Assembly (NCBI RefSeq): GCF_000744375.1
Contig: NZ_JQLU01000005.1
Span: 1,364,001 to 1,428,000 of the forward strand
Length of the DNA: 64,000 bases
DNA from: Carnobacterium gallinarum DSM 4847
Lineage (GTDB): Bacteria; Bacillota; Bacilli; Lactobacillales; Carnobacteriaceae
Reading direction: 5' to 3'
Shown one piece after another: positions 17,759 through 27,636 of the stretch (position 1 is the stretch's first letter; each line of letters opens with the position of its first letter). Both the position numbers and the translations under genes were made by a program. The notes beneath the pieces were generated by a model. It searched no databases. It worked only from the letters and a program-made list of their open reading frames with translations, and was not told the origin of the DNA.

Positions 17759-19306
17759 ATGATGGAACAATTTTGGGATAAGATTTCATTAAGAAAAATG
17801 AAAATTTTGAATTATTTAAATTTAAAAAAAAAATCAGTATATGTACGTGAATTAACGGAATACATTGGCTGTACGGATAAAACCTTATTTAAAGCAATGG
17901 ATTTATTAGAACAAGATTTAAAAAGATGGAATGCAGAAATAAAATTGATTCGTATTGGAAAATTTGAATTTAAATTAGAAAAAGAAAATTATTTTTCTTT
18001 AGATATTATCAAACTTGAGTATTTAAAAGAAAGCTATATATTCAAAGCTTTTGATGAAATATTTCAACATAAATTTGGCGATATCACAACTTTTTCAAAT
18101 AATAATTACATTAGCTATTCAGTAGTTTACAGCCGATTTAATGAATTAAAACCATTTTTAGAAAAGTTTGACTTGGACTTTAAAGCTAATAGTCGTTATC
18201 AGTTGGAAGGCTCTGAAAAGCAGATTAGGTATTTTTATATCTTATTTTACTGGTCTTCGTACTTAGGTATGGAGGAGTGGCCCTTTACAGAAGTAAAAAA
18301 AGAAGAGTTGGTTATGTTTGTAGAAGAAATCGAAAAAATGCGCAGAAGGCCTTTAGGGATTGCTGAAAAAGAGGTTGTTTATTTCTGGTTGGCCGTTATT
18401 TTTACTCGAATTAAATTAGGATGCTTTATTGAAGAATTCGTTTCAGAAAAAGCAATCATCGAAGAGATTGCTGGGATAGGCGATTTGAAAAAACAGGCAC
18501 TAGATATGTTGAAATTTAGTACAGATATGCCACCTGATTTTTCCCAACAAATTATTGAAAATGAATTAACTTTTTTAATTTTAGTACTATATAGCTGTGA
18601 GTATTACCAAGAAGATAGTTTGCTAGTAGAGGAATTAGTTTCTCTTGGAAAGAAAAATACGAGCTTAATTTATCAATCAGCTGATTATTGGATTCAGACA
18701 CTAACCAAAGTCTTTAGTATTAAACTAACGGTCAGTGAATATGAAGTAGCCTATGCGAATTTAGTCCATTTGCATACTCGAGTTTCAGTTTTCAAAGGTG
18801 GTAATTACTTGTTTTTTGATGAAAATCAATTTCAAAAGGATTGGTATCTTGAAGAAGAATTCTCTGATATGGTTGAGCGGTTTTATAACGAGTTGCTGAA
18901 AGAACCAAAATTTATCGAAATTTTTTCTCATAAGGAGGAATTATTGTCAAATTACGTTTCTTTAATCCACCAATTTTTTGATGAGACGAAGTTATTTAAA
19001 CCTGTAAAAGTTCATATTATTTCAATTTATGGTGGAATTGCAACGAAGCATTATGGCGATCTAATTCAACAATCTTCTTATGAACAATTAATTATTGAAA
19101 ATCAATTAAAACCGGATTTAGACTTGGTTATTTCTGATAGGATGTACCCAGGATTAAAGGAGCTTACAATCCCCATTTTGATTTGGGACACAGTGCCCAA
19201 AAAAGAAGACATCCACGCAGCAAAACTTCAAGTTAGAAAAATCAGACTGGAAAAATTAGAAATCAGCCGAAACAAGAAGAAAAAAAGCAATCAGATACGT
19301 GAATAA
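17759..19306 (+). CDS. Mga-type helix-turn-helix transcriptional regulator
   Basis: A 515-residue cytoplasmic protein. The N-terminal 70 residues hold a winged helix: KMKILNYLN, then YVRELTEYIGCTDKTLFKAMDLLEQDL as the helix-turn-helix. The middle matches the Mga domain layout, and the C-terminal region (about 400-490) has the HIISIYGG and PDLDLVISD segments of an EIIB-like fold. Mga/AtxA-type regulators are about 500 residues long and often sit beside WxL or other surface clusters. AAAGGAG lies 6 nt before the first of two adjacent ATGs (17759 and 17762). The 3' end is lysine-rich (RNKKKKSNQ). It is followed after 278 bp by the 1537-residue WxL gene, its most likely target. PTS-dependent phosphorylation is possible from the family, not shown here. 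Confidence 0.75.
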   Translation: MMEQFWDKISLRKMKILNYLNLKKKSVYVRELTEYIGCTDKTLFKAMDLLEQDLKRWNAEIKLIRIGKFEFKLEKENYFSLDIIKLEYLKESYIFKAFDEIFQHKFGDITTFSNNNYISYSVVYSRFNELKPFLEKFDLDFKANSRYQLEGSEKQIRYFYILFYWSSYLGMEEWPFTEVKKEELVMFVEEIEKMRRRPLGIAEKEVVYFWLAVIFTRIKLGCFIEEFVSEKAIIEEIAGIGDLKKQALDMLKFSTDMPPDFSQQIIENELTFLILVLYSCEYYQEDSLLVEELVSLGKKNTSLIYQSADYWIQTLTKVFSIKLTVSEYEVAYANLVHLHTRVSVFKGGNYLFFDENQFQKDWYLEEEFSDMVERFYNELLKEPKFIEIFSHKEELLSNYVSLIHQFFDETKLFKPVKVHIISIYGGIATKHYGDLIQQSSYEQLIIENQLKPDLDLVISDRMYPGLKELTIPILIWDTVPKKEDIHAAKLQVRKIRLEKLEISRNKKKKSNQIRE

Positions 19307-19584
19307 AAAATTTTTCTTATTTTTTAAAAAAATTTAGAATTTCTAAACAAAAAAATTAAAATCAAATAGTTTAAACTAAATTAAGTGAGATGAGTTAGGG
19401 CTTAATTACGTTTCTTCTATTTTTTAAATAACGAAAAAATCTAAGTACGTTAAGAAAAAAAGGTTCTATCTTAAATTTTAAGTTGTACTTCATTGTTTTG
19501 ATTTGACGGATTGTATAGAATCTTTTGAAAATAAAAAAAGTGATGAGGGGAAAGGAGAATAGTTATTAATAAGGAGGAAAAATT

Positions 19585-22500
19585 ATGTTTAAATGGAATA
19601 AAAGAAAGAAAGTTGTTCTCTTATTAGTACTATCGTTAACACTATTTTGGAGTGGAAGGGATGCATTTATGCAGTTCTACAATGATCCAAGTAGTAAGGT
19701 AAATGCTGATACAGGGATGAATTTAACATCCAATAAAAACGCTCTTCCGATTCATAATCAATTTATTCTAGAGGTTACAAACGAAAAAAGTTCTGATACA
19801 GATGATAACTTGATAATGCAGTTGCCAGAGGGCATTCAGTATGTAGAAGATGAGACAATTAGAATGAACGATGGATTAGTTCAACCTGAATCGATTGTTT
19901 TTAATCCAGAGCAAGCTGAATTAGTGATACAAACAAATTCAACTGAGAAGCAAACACTGAAAATTGTGCTACAAGGTGAAGTTGTTGGAGATTATCAATT
20001 TAAAGCAATAAAAGTATTTGCAGGAAATGAATTAAGCTCACCAACTGTAGCTGTAAAAATTACAGAAGCTACGCAAACAAAAGAAGTTCCACAAGAACAA
20101 GAGTCAATTGCACCTCGTGATACTGTTGGAAAAGCAATTTCTTCTGAGACAGATTTAATTGCAGCGCTAACAAGTACAACTGAAACCGAGATGCATTTAA
20201 CGCAAAGTATCAACTTAACAAAACAAGCAATTGTTACAACGAACAATAAGGTTTTGGACTTAAATGGTTTTACAATCACTGCTTCAGTAGGTTCCTCTGT
20301 TACGACTGGTGGGCAAATCGCTATTTATGATGCAACGGGTTCAACTATTACTGCATTTACAATAAAAAACGGTACGATTAATGGCGGTTTACGATCAACT
20401 AGTGAAACAAACGCAGGATTTATTAATGCTGTAGGGACGACTCAATCTAATAGTTATAACACCAACGGTTCTGGATATACGAGAAGAGCAAATCGCCCAG
20501 AAAATTTGGTCTTTAGTATCGATAATATTACCTACACAGGTGCTGAATTTTTTAACGGAAGTAACAATAATGTTGAAATTCAAAATAATGTCAATCTTAC
20601 AACTGAATTTTTTAATATTAAAGCTCGAAATGTAACGGCTAAAAATCTATCTAAGTATGTCGGGATTTCTACAGGTTCAACGGTTGGTGATGAAAGTGTA
20701 ACTAGACGTTATAGTCAACCGGTTTGGATGGGATATGGTCAGGAAAATGGACATGTAAAAAAATTCCAAGTTGATAGAGGTGGTTCAGTTGAATTAAGAA
20801 ATGAAGGATATCGATCTTCAAATATCTTTACGAATGCCCTTACAGGTTGGACGGATATTCAGATAGATGGAACTTTTGTTGCGAATTCTTATAATCCTGT
20901 ATTGCGTACGACAGCGAACTACTTTAATTCATCTGCTCCACGGACATCAATCAAGGTCAATCAAGGATCTATATTTAAATTAACCACGACAGGTACAAAT
21001 ACAAGCAACGGTGTGATCTATACGTATCCATTTGCAATGGAAATTGATGATCCACAAGTGTTTGATTTGCGCTTTTTTGGAACTGGGCAATTTATCTATG
21101 CCTATACACGATTTAGTCTGTATAGTGATATGAGTTTTACAAATACAAATGTTGCTGTTTGGGATAAATCATCAAGAGGTATCGGAAATCCGTTATCAAT
21201 GTGGCAAGATTTAAATTATTTGAAAATGTCAAACTTTTCTAATGGTTCAAGAGGAACGATTACCTCAGATAACGCACATGCAGCGACTAATTTTAATATT
21301 AATAATTACAGCAGGATTTCTAATGATTTGCTGATGCCTGTATTACTACCTAATTTAACCTTAGATGGCTCAACCTATTTAATTGGAAATAATGTTGTTT
21401 CGGTTATTGGTAAAACAGATTATAAAAATCCAGATGCTACTTTAGTTGGCAAAGGTGTGGCTTTTGGAGAAGTTGTCTTAAAAGTTGGTACAAATACACA
21501 AACCACTCAAACAGACGCTGCTGGGAATTGGACAATGACCTTCCCTAAATATACAACAGGAGCAACAGGGACTTTGAGAGTTACTGATTCTGATCAACGT
21601 TATGCTGAAGTACCTATCAAAATCATCGATACAACACCACCTATTGCAACAGGCAAGCTTTTGAAAACGGAGTTAAATTCAGCAGCGGGTATTCCAACTA
21701 ATCCAAGAGCGACGCTAACTTCTTTCAGCGATGAAACCACAGCATCGGCAGCTCTTAAAGTCGAATACGTGACTACAGATGCTGAGAGAGCAGACATGAT
21801 TAAAACAACGGGTGTTAAAACAATTAATTTAGCGGTAACGGATGCTGCTGGAAATAAAACGCCAGTTCAATCAACATTATTAGTTAACTTAACATCTACA
21901 ACTAATAAAGGTGTCATCATGGGAAATAACTTCCGGATGTCATTATCAGATTGGTCAGCAGATGCGGCAACAAATCGTCAAATTGTTATTGATAAAGGAA
22001 ATGTAGCTGCATGGTTAATCGATAGCTTCCCAGCAGAAGATGTAACTGCAGATCCTGCTAGATTTACCATTGATACAAGTAGTGTTGGGGCGATAGGGGA
22101 AGTTCCATATTCAATTATCTTAGAGGTAGCTGGTGAGAGAAAAGTTATCACTGTTACATTTGAAGATACAACAGTTCCAACGGCAACAGGAATCTTACAA
22201 AATGTGAAACAGTTTGATTCAGCGGCGTTAACAAATGCAAATGTGAGATCATTATTGAAAGATTTAAATGATAATGTATCCATTCCGGCAAATATTCATG
22301 CGGAATATGTAGCGGGTCAAGACTTTACAGCATTAGTTGCTACAACTGGATTAAAGCAAGTACACGTTAAGATTACAGACGAAGCTAAAAATTCTGCCAT
22401 TGTTACTGTTCCAGTAATGGTTAGTGATGGGGATATGGCAGCAGGAGACCTTGTGAACATAAGAGCATATAGTTTCACAACAATTGTCGAAAATTATCCG

Positions 22501-24198
22501 ACTACTGAGGTAGAACTTCGGAATATGATTATAACAAAAGCACGTGTTCAAGCGCTTTCTATGCCAGATGGTACAGATATCACGAATACTCCTGAACTAG
22601 TAATTGACACTAGTGCAGTTGATGTAACTGCAGGGAAATCTTCACAGATTACCTTAACAGCACGCGATGCACAAAAAGTGATTACGATAACTTTCAAAGA
22701 TAATGTGAAGCCAACTGCAACAGGAATCTTACAAAAAATTCAGCAATTTGATTCTGAATCATTAACAGAAACACCGCCTAAATCCTTATTGAAGGACTTA
22801 CAAGATAATAGTTCTACAGCAGATAAAATTACGGCTATTTATGAACCAGGTCAAGATTTTACTAACTTAGTTTCCACATTGGGAGTTAAGAAAGTCACTA
22901 TTATTATTGAAGATGAAGCAGGAAACAAAAGCTTAATTGAAATACCGATTGTTGTCTATGATGATTCTATGTTGGTAGGAGATCAAGCGACCATTCAAGG
23001 ATATGATTTTAGAATGTCTGCAGATGATTATCCAAGTACGTCATCTGAGATTAAACAATTGGTGATTGCGAGTGGACGTGTGCAAGCTCTATCTATACCA
23101 AGTGGTAGCGATATAACGAACACAGATGAGCTTGTAATTGATACGAGTCAAGTTGTTGTAGGTTCAGGAAAAGTTTCGCCAATCATTTTAACGGTTAGAG
23201 ATACTCCACCAAAAACAATTTATATAACTTTTAATGATGTTGATGCTCCGACAGGGTCAGGAATCTTACAAAAGATTAGATTGAATGATAAAACAGTTTT
23301 ACCTGCTAAAGATCCAAAAGCATTAATTCATGATTTAGCAGATAATGCAACATCAACAGCAGATATCGTTGTAGCATACGAACCAAATCAAGACTTTGAT
23401 GCTTTAGTTGCTTCAGTTGGTTATAAGACAATTCAAGTGAGTGCCACAGACAAAGAAAATAATAAAAGTATTTTCGATGTCCCAGTCTTTGTTTATGACG
23501 ATAGTATGAATGTGACTGACAATGGCGCTGTTCAAGGGAATGATATTGAAATAAAGTTATCTGATTTTCCAAGTACAAAAAATGATTTGCGGGCAATGAT
23601 TGTTACAAAAGGTAATCTTAAAGCTTGGCTATTGCCTAGTGGAGTAATGGTTGATCCTAATGATATCGATGCAGTAGAAATTGATACGAGTCAAATTCTA
23701 CGAGCAGTAGGAACATATCCAGTAACCTTGAAGGTAGCCGATGCAGAAAAAGTTATTCAATTTACTGTTTCACAAGGAACGTTAAATTTTGATGTTCCAC
23801 CGACAGATATTGAATTTGGGAATCAAGAGATTAAATCAAAATTAGCGATTTATCCACCTACAACAGATGTCTCGATGACTCTGTCTGATACACGTGGAAC
23901 CGGTACAGATTGGTATCTTTATTTGCAAGTAAGTAAAGATTTAACGTCACTTGTAAGTCCAAATAAAACGATACCTGGTGGCATGTTCTTTGTGAATGAG
24001 ACGAATCAAGAAATTGATATAAATAGTCAAAATAGTTTAGTTAGAAGTGGACGAGGCTCGTTAACACCAACTAAAACAGATATTTCATGGAATCGAACAG
24101 TCAAACAAGGTGTGCTTTTGAAAGTTTTACCAGGACAGGTAAATGCAGGAACGTATACTGGGGAATTGGTTTGGACATTAGCGGATACTCCTGAATAA
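19585..24198 (+). CDS. 1537-residue WxL surface adhesin with beta-helix-like domain
   Basis: An exported protein (basic start and hydrophobic stretch at residues 5-25). A domain at about 45-180 is followed by a region (about 195-600) opening with SSETDLIAALTS, VLDLNGFTI and IKNGTINGG, the style of pectate-lyase-like adhesive beta-helix domains. Then come one Ig-like module and four related units of about 190 residues, each with 'xATGILQ' or 'GSGILQ', a DLxDN segment, and a DDS/GD element. The C-terminal WxL domain (about 1415-1537) has DWYLYLQ and LVWTLADTPE. The ribosome site is AAGGAGG. The gene heads WxL locus 2 behind the Mga-like regulator. The esterase gene at 48624 shares its beta-helix domain. 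Probably a wall-bound adhesin; ligand unknown. Confidence 0.8.
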   Translation: MFKWNKRKKVVLLLVLSLTLFWSGRDAFMQFYNDPSSKVNADTGMNLTSNKNALPIHNQFILEVTNEKSSDTDDNLIMQLPEGIQYVEDETIRMNDGLVQPESIVFNPEQAELVIQTNSTEKQTLKIVLQGEVVGDYQFKAIKVFAGNELSSPTVAVKITEATQTKEVPQEQESIAPRDTVGKAISSETDLIAALTSTTETEMHLTQSINLTKQAIVTTNNKVLDLNGFTITASVGSSVTTGGQIAIYDATGSTITAFTIKNGTINGGLRSTSETNAGFINAVGTTQSNSYNTNGSGYTRRANRPENLVFSIDNITYTGAEFFNGSNNNVEIQNNVNLTTEFFNIKARNVTAKNLSKYVGISTGSTVGDESVTRRYSQPVWMGYGQENGHVKKFQVDRGGSVELRNEGYRSSNIFTNALTGWTDIQIDGTFVANSYNPVLRTTANYFNSSAPRTSIKVNQGSIFKLTTTGTNTSNGVIYTYPFAMEIDDPQVFDLRFFGTGQFIYAYTRFSLYSDMSFTNTNVAVWDKSSRGIGNPLSMWQDLNYLKMSNFSNGSRGTITSDNAHAATNFNINNYSRISNDLLMPVLLPNLTLDGSTYLIGNNVVSVIGKTDYKNPDATLVGKGVAFGEVVLKVGTNTQTTQTDAAGNWTMTFPKYTTGATGTLRVTDSDQRYAEVPIKIIDTTPPIATGKLLKTELNSAAGIPTNPRATLTSFSDETTASAALKVEYVTTDAERADMIKTTGVKTINLAVTDAAGNKTPVQSTLLVNLTSTTNKGVIMGNNFRMSLSDWSADAATNRQIVIDKGNVAAWLIDSFPAEDVTADPARFTIDTSSVGAIGEVPYSIILEVAGERKVITVTFEDTTVPTATGILQNVKQFDSAALTNANVRSLLKDLNDNVSIPANIHAEYVAGQDFTALVATTGLKQVHVKITDEAKNSAIVTVPVMVSDGDMAAGDLVNIRAYSFTTIVENYPTTEVELRNMIITKARVQALSMPDGTDITNTPELVIDTSAVDVTAGKSSQITLTARDAQKVITITFKDNVKPTATGILQKIQQFDSESLTETPPKSLLKDLQDNSSTADKITAIYEPGQDFTNLVSTLGVKKVTIIIEDEAGNKSLIEIPIVVYDDSMLVGDQATIQGYDFRMSADDYPSTSSEIKQLVIASGRVQALSIPSGSDITNTDELVIDTSQVVVGSGKVSPIILTVRDTPPKTIYITFNDVDAPTGSGILQKIRLNDKTVLPAKDPKALIHDLADNATSTADIVVAYEPNQDFDALVASVGYKTIQVSATDKENNKSIFDVPVFVYDDSMNVTDNGAVQGNDIEIKLSDFPSTKNDLRAMIVTKGNLKAWLLPSGVMVDPNDIDAVEIDTSQILRAVGTYPVTLKVADAEKVIQFTVSQGTLNFDVPPTDIEFGNQEIKSKLAIYPPTTDVSMTLSDTRGTGTDWYLYLQVSKDLTSLVSPNKTIPGGMFFVNETNQEIDINSQNSLVRSGRGSLTPTKTDISWNRTVKQGVLLKVLPGQVNAGTYTGELVWTLADTPE

Positions 24199-24235
24199 TT
24201 TTATTTTATGAAGCGTAAGTGGAAAGGAGAAATAA

Positions 24236-24559
24236 ATGAAGAGAATAGCTATTGTGTTATGTACAATCTTATTATTTTCTTTTAGCTTTCTTTCTATAAA
24301 ATCAGTGAATGCAGCTAGTGGAACAGAATCAGAGGTTGGAATTTACTTTGACGAAGTAACGATACCAAACCCACCAGAAAATCCAGAACCGCCAGCTACC
24401 ATTCCACCTACAAAATTACCAAATACAGGTGGAAAATTGCCGCAAACAGGTGTGCAAAAGAGCCAGTCAATGAATATCGCTGTTGTGTTATTCATGGGTG
24501 TCGCATTGATTTTATGGAGGAAGTCTAAAAAAGAACAAACAGGGGAGAAATGTAAATGA
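24236..24559 (+). CDS. small LPxTG-anchored protein (CscD type) with two sorting motifs
   Basis: A 107-residue protein with a signal peptide ending near VNA/A, a short proline-rich segment (NPPENPEPPATIPPT), and then LPNTGGKLPQTG, two LPxTG motifs eight residues apart. A hydrophobic helix and a basic tail (WRKSKKEQTGEK) follow. Apart from its targeting signals almost nothing is left, so it may act as an anchor or docking piece, as proposed for the small LPxTG members (CscD) of csc clusters. Its stop overlaps the start of the next WxL gene (ATGA at 24556-24559), so the two are translationally coupled. It begins 37 bp after the big WxL gene. Confidence 0.8.
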   Translation: MKRIAIVLCTILLFSFSFLSIKSVNAASGTESEVGIYFDEVTIPNPPENPEPPATIPPTKLPNTGGKLPQTGVQKSQSMNIAVVLFMGVALILWRKSKKEQTGEKCK

Positions 24560-25302
24560 AGCGGACAAAATTAGTTGTATGGAGTTTAGTAACAGTAGCT
24601 GCAAGTAGTCTAATTGCACCACAGGCATTTGCCGGAGAAAATGGAGATACTGTACGTTCGGTAGTTGATATTGAATACATTACAAATACAAATGTAACAA
24701 AACCAACAGATCCAACTGCTCCAGGTAATGAAATCAAACCAAATCCAGAAAATCCAGGAACAGGAAATTCAGGACCATTAAGTTTGGATTATGTATCAAA
24801 AATAACCTTTGGACAACAAAAATCTAATGGGAATGCTGCAATTTACTATGCAATTAATGACGTTGTTATCAATAAAGATGATTCAAAAAAGGTAGTTCCT
24901 AATTATCTACAAGTAACAGATAACCGTGGAAACAACGCTGGTTGGATATTGTCAGTGAAACAAGACGGTCAATTAAAAAATACAACAAGCAATGCAAGAT
25001 TAGGCAGTGCAGAACTGTCACTTTTAAACTCGACAGTAAATTCAGCAAATACAACTGTAACTGCACCAACACCAATGAAATCAGTTGTTCTAAAATTAGA
25101 TGCAACTGGTGCAGGTGTAAATTCTACTGTAGTGACTGCAGTAGAAGGAACTGGATCTGGAACGTGGACAAGTATGTTTGGAACCACTGTTGAAGAAGGC
25201 ATGAAGAGTATTCAGCTATCTGTTCCAGCTGGAACTAAAGTTGAAAAAGGCGCGTATACTACGAGTTTAGTTTGGACGTTAAGTACAGATGCAGGTCAAT
25301 AA
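24556..25302 (+). CDS. WxL-domain protein 1 of 6 in locus 2
   Basis: A 248-residue protein with a signal peptide ending near AFA/G and a Pro/Asn linker (about residues 52-74). The WxL domain starts at GPLSLDYVSKITFG; the first motif is GWILSV after YLQVTDNRG and the second LVWTLS. Its start overlaps the stop of the small LPxTG gene. Of the six it is most like the locus-1 protein at 5714. Secreted, expected to bind the wall and associate with the DUF916/DUF3324 protein at the end of the operon. Confidence 0.85.
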   Translation: MKRTKLVVWSLVTVAASSLIAPQAFAGENGDTVRSVVDIEYITNTNVTKPTDPTAPGNEIKPNPENPGTGNSGPLSLDYVSKITFGQQKSNGNAAIYYAINDVVINKDDSKKVVPNYLQVTDNRGNNAGWILSVKQDGQLKNTTSNARLGSAELSLLNSTVNSANTTVTAPTPMKSVVLKLDATGAGVNSTVVTAVEGTGSGTWTSMFGTTVEEGMKSIQLSVPAGTKVEKGAYTTSLVWTLSTDAGQ

Positions 25303-25333
25303 AAATTTACATGATTAAAAGGAGAATGATGTT

Positions 25334-26083
25334 ATGGGTTTAGCAAAAGTAACCTTAATTGGTTTAGTAGCTTTTTCAGCATTAGCGTTGGAAAATATTA
25401 GCCAAGCAGTTACTTTGAAATCAAGTGGAGATATCACTTATTTAGAAAATACTACAGAACCAGAATTAGTGGATCCAGAAAAACCGGGAATAGGTGAAAA
25501 CATTAAACCTGTTGAGCCAAATCCAGGAACGCCTGGTCCACTAAGTATTGATTATGTATCGAATTTCCACTTCAATCAACAAATGATTTCTGGTAATGAT
25601 GCAACTTACTATTCAACATTAACAGATATTACAGATGCAGATGGTAGTTCAAATCCACGTAAAGTACCAAATTACATTCAAGTAACGGATAATCGTGGTT
25701 CAAATGCAGGCTGGTCGTTAGCTGTCAAACAAGAAGGACAATTAACATCAAGTTCAACGAAATCTGTTCTAGAAGGAGCAAAAATTCAAATCAGTAATTT
25801 AGCTTCAGATTCTAAGAATAAAGAGAGTGATGGATCTAATGTTCCTAGTCTGGCAACTTCAGTAACAGGGAATAACTATACATTAGTGCCGGGTACATCA
25901 GTTGGATTGGTGAATGCAGCCACGGGACAAGGTGTAGGTAGTTGGACAACTTTATTTGGTTCTAATATGGACCATTCAGCAGATACATCCGTTTCATTAT
26001 TTGTACCAGGTAAAACAGCTAAAGTAAAAGAAGCTTATAAAGCTACTATTTCATGGATCATCTCAGCAGACCCAAGTAACTAA
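25334..26083 (+). CDS. WxL-domain protein 2 of 6
   Basis: A 249-residue protein. The signal peptide has only one lysine in its short basic part (MGLAKVTLIGLVAFSALALE) and cleavage is predicted after SQA. A Pro/Glu linker precedes GPLSIDYVSNFHFN. The first motif is GWSLAV, whereas the second reads ISWIIS, with Ile in place of Leu. AAAGGAG lies 9 nt before the chosen ATG; two nearer ATGs (25326, 25329) are out of frame. Spacing to the flanking WxL genes is about 30 bp, so it is one transcript with them. Confidence 0.83.
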   Translation: MGLAKVTLIGLVAFSALALENISQAVTLKSSGDITYLENTTEPELVDPEKPGIGENIKPVEPNPGTPGPLSIDYVSNFHFNQQMISGNDATYYSTLTDITDADGSSNPRKVPNYIQVTDNRGSNAGWSLAVKQEGQLTSSSTKSVLEGAKIQISNLASDSKNKESDGSNVPSLATSVTGNNYTLVPGTSVGLVNAATGQGVGSWTTLFGSNMDHSADTSVSLFVPGKTAKVKEAYKATISWIISADPSN

Positions 26084-26111
26084 AAATAAATCCATTCTAG
26101 GAGGAACAACA

Positions 26112-26801
26112 ATGAAATTAACAAAACTATCAATTATTGGGTTAGTTGCCTTTTCAAGTATATTTGCTGCTTCAACACCAGCATCTGCAGCATTAGAAAC
26201 AGGTCAAGCAGCTAAAATCACTTCAACTGGATCCATCACAATGCGTTCAGATGGAGATGAAACAGGCGAAAATACTGGAGCATTACGTATTGGAAATGTA
26301 TCGAATATTACATTTGCGGATCAATTAATCTCTGGGGACAACCAAGTTTATCGTGCAAACTTTAAAGCTGCTGATACAGAAGGAAACTTAAATCCAGATA
26401 GCATTCAAGTTATTGACAACCGTGGTTCTAATAAAGGTTGGACTCTACAAGTAAGTAATGATGGTTTTGCTTCAGTAGATGGAACAATTCCTTTAGCAGC
26501 AACAAAATTAAAAATCAATGCAACAGGTGCATCAAACTTATCAGGCAACTTGATTCCAACAATTGCAGGTGGCGGGTTGAGAAGCGTTGAATTAGGAGCA
26601 GATGGTTTTAAAACTCTTGTGAATTCAAAAGTTAATGAGGGGATCGGGACAACAACAACAACATTTGGAACAGCAACAACAGATGCTGCTACAAAAAATG
26701 CGGATATTACTTTGAGCATCCCCGGTTCTTCAGCAAAAGTAAAAGATACAACTTATCAAACAACATTGACTTGGTTATTATTGGACGACCCATCTAACTA
26801 A
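26112..26801 (+). CDS. WxL-domain protein 3 of 6
   Basis: A 229-residue protein, the shortest of the set because it almost lacks the proline linker. A signal peptide (cleaved near ASA/A) is followed by an acidic spacer (DGDETGENTG) and then GALRIGNVSNITF. Motifs are GWTLQV after IQVIDNRG, and LTWLLLDDP at the end. AGGAGG precedes the ATG. Same operon as its neighbours, and probably the same role in the surface complex. Confidence 0.83.
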   Translation: MKLTKLSIIGLVAFSSIFAASTPASAALETGQAAKITSTGSITMRSDGDETGENTGALRIGNVSNITFADQLISGDNQVYRANFKAADTEGNLNPDSIQVIDNRGSNKGWTLQVSNDGFASVDGTIPLAATKLKINATGASNLSGNLIPTIAGGGLRSVELGADGFKTLVNSKVNEGIGTTTTTFGTATTDAATKNADITLSIPGSSAKVKDTTYQTTLTWLLLDDPSN

Positions 26802-26840
26802 TCAATTGAAAAGTTAAACCAAATTTAGGAGGAATAAATA

Positions 26841-27602
26841 ATGAAAATGACAAAATTAGCTGCAGTAGCTTTGGTAACTGGAGCAGGATTTACTTTATTA
26901 GCACCACTTGCATGTGCAGATGAAGCTGGGCAAGCATCAAAAGTGACATCAAGCGGAGTCGTAACTTTTGAAAGCACTCCGACAGATCCAAACGGAAACA
27001 CTGGTCCGCTAAGAATTCAATCTGTTTCAAGTATTGACTTTGGTAGTGTAGGAATTAAAGGGGATACTATGACTTATCCTGCACGCTACTCTGCAACTGA
27101 AAAAGAAGATCATTTAGGATCAGATGGTGCTGTAATAAGTACAGATTACTTACCACTAAACATTACAACTGTTGATGATCGTGGTTCAAATGCTGGTTGG
27201 CAGTTGCAAGTTACGCAATCTAGACAATTTACTGAATTAGATGCTAGTGGAGCTCTTAAACCAGGCGGCTTAGAATTAAATGGCGCATCAATTAAACTAT
27301 CAGCTGACAACGCCGTTCGCCCAGAAGACAAAAAAACTGAGCCAGCTGTAACAGTTCCAACTTCTTTTTCAACTAACGTTGTTGTGAACAATAAAATGCA
27401 ACCATTAGTAAAAGCAAATGTCGGTGAAGGAATGGGAACTTGGAATTCACGTATGGGTTCAGTAGTTGCCGATGCTACCGATGCTAAAAATCCAAATGTC
27501 GAACTAACAATTCCGGGTGGAATTCAAATCGTTGAAGCAAGTTATCAAGCAGAATTAACTTGGTTACTGATTGATTCACCAGATCTTACACCAGCATCAT
27601 AA
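26841..27602 (+). CDS. WxL-domain protein 4 of 6
   Basis: A 253-residue protein with signal peptide (cleavage near CADE; the Cys is not in a lipobox context), a short linker and GPLRIQSVSSIDFG. The first motif is GWQLQV after VDDRG; the second is LTWLLIDSP followed by a short DLTPAS tail. AGGAGG precedes the ATG. There are 34 bp to the next start. Confidence 0.83.
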   Translation: MKMTKLAAVALVTGAGFTLLAPLACADEAGQASKVTSSGVVTFESTPTDPNGNTGPLRIQSVSSIDFGSVGIKGDTMTYPARYSATEKEDHLGSDGAVISTDYLPLNITTVDDRGSNAGWQLQVTQSRQFTELDASGALKPGGLELNGASIKLSADNAVRPEDKKTEPAVTVPTSFSTNVVVNNKMQPLVKANVGEGMGTWNSRMGSVVADATDAKNPNVELTIPGGIQIVEASYQAELTWLLIDSPDLTPAS

Positions 27603-27636
27603 AAAAATGATAGAAATAAGAGGAGTTTTAAAAATT

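Noticed and set aside
24942-25202. Alternative frames of about 80 codons on both strands inside WxL gene 1
   Set aside because: Both lie fully within a well-supported WxL gene and encode low-quality, cysteine- or valine-rich sequence with no start signals.
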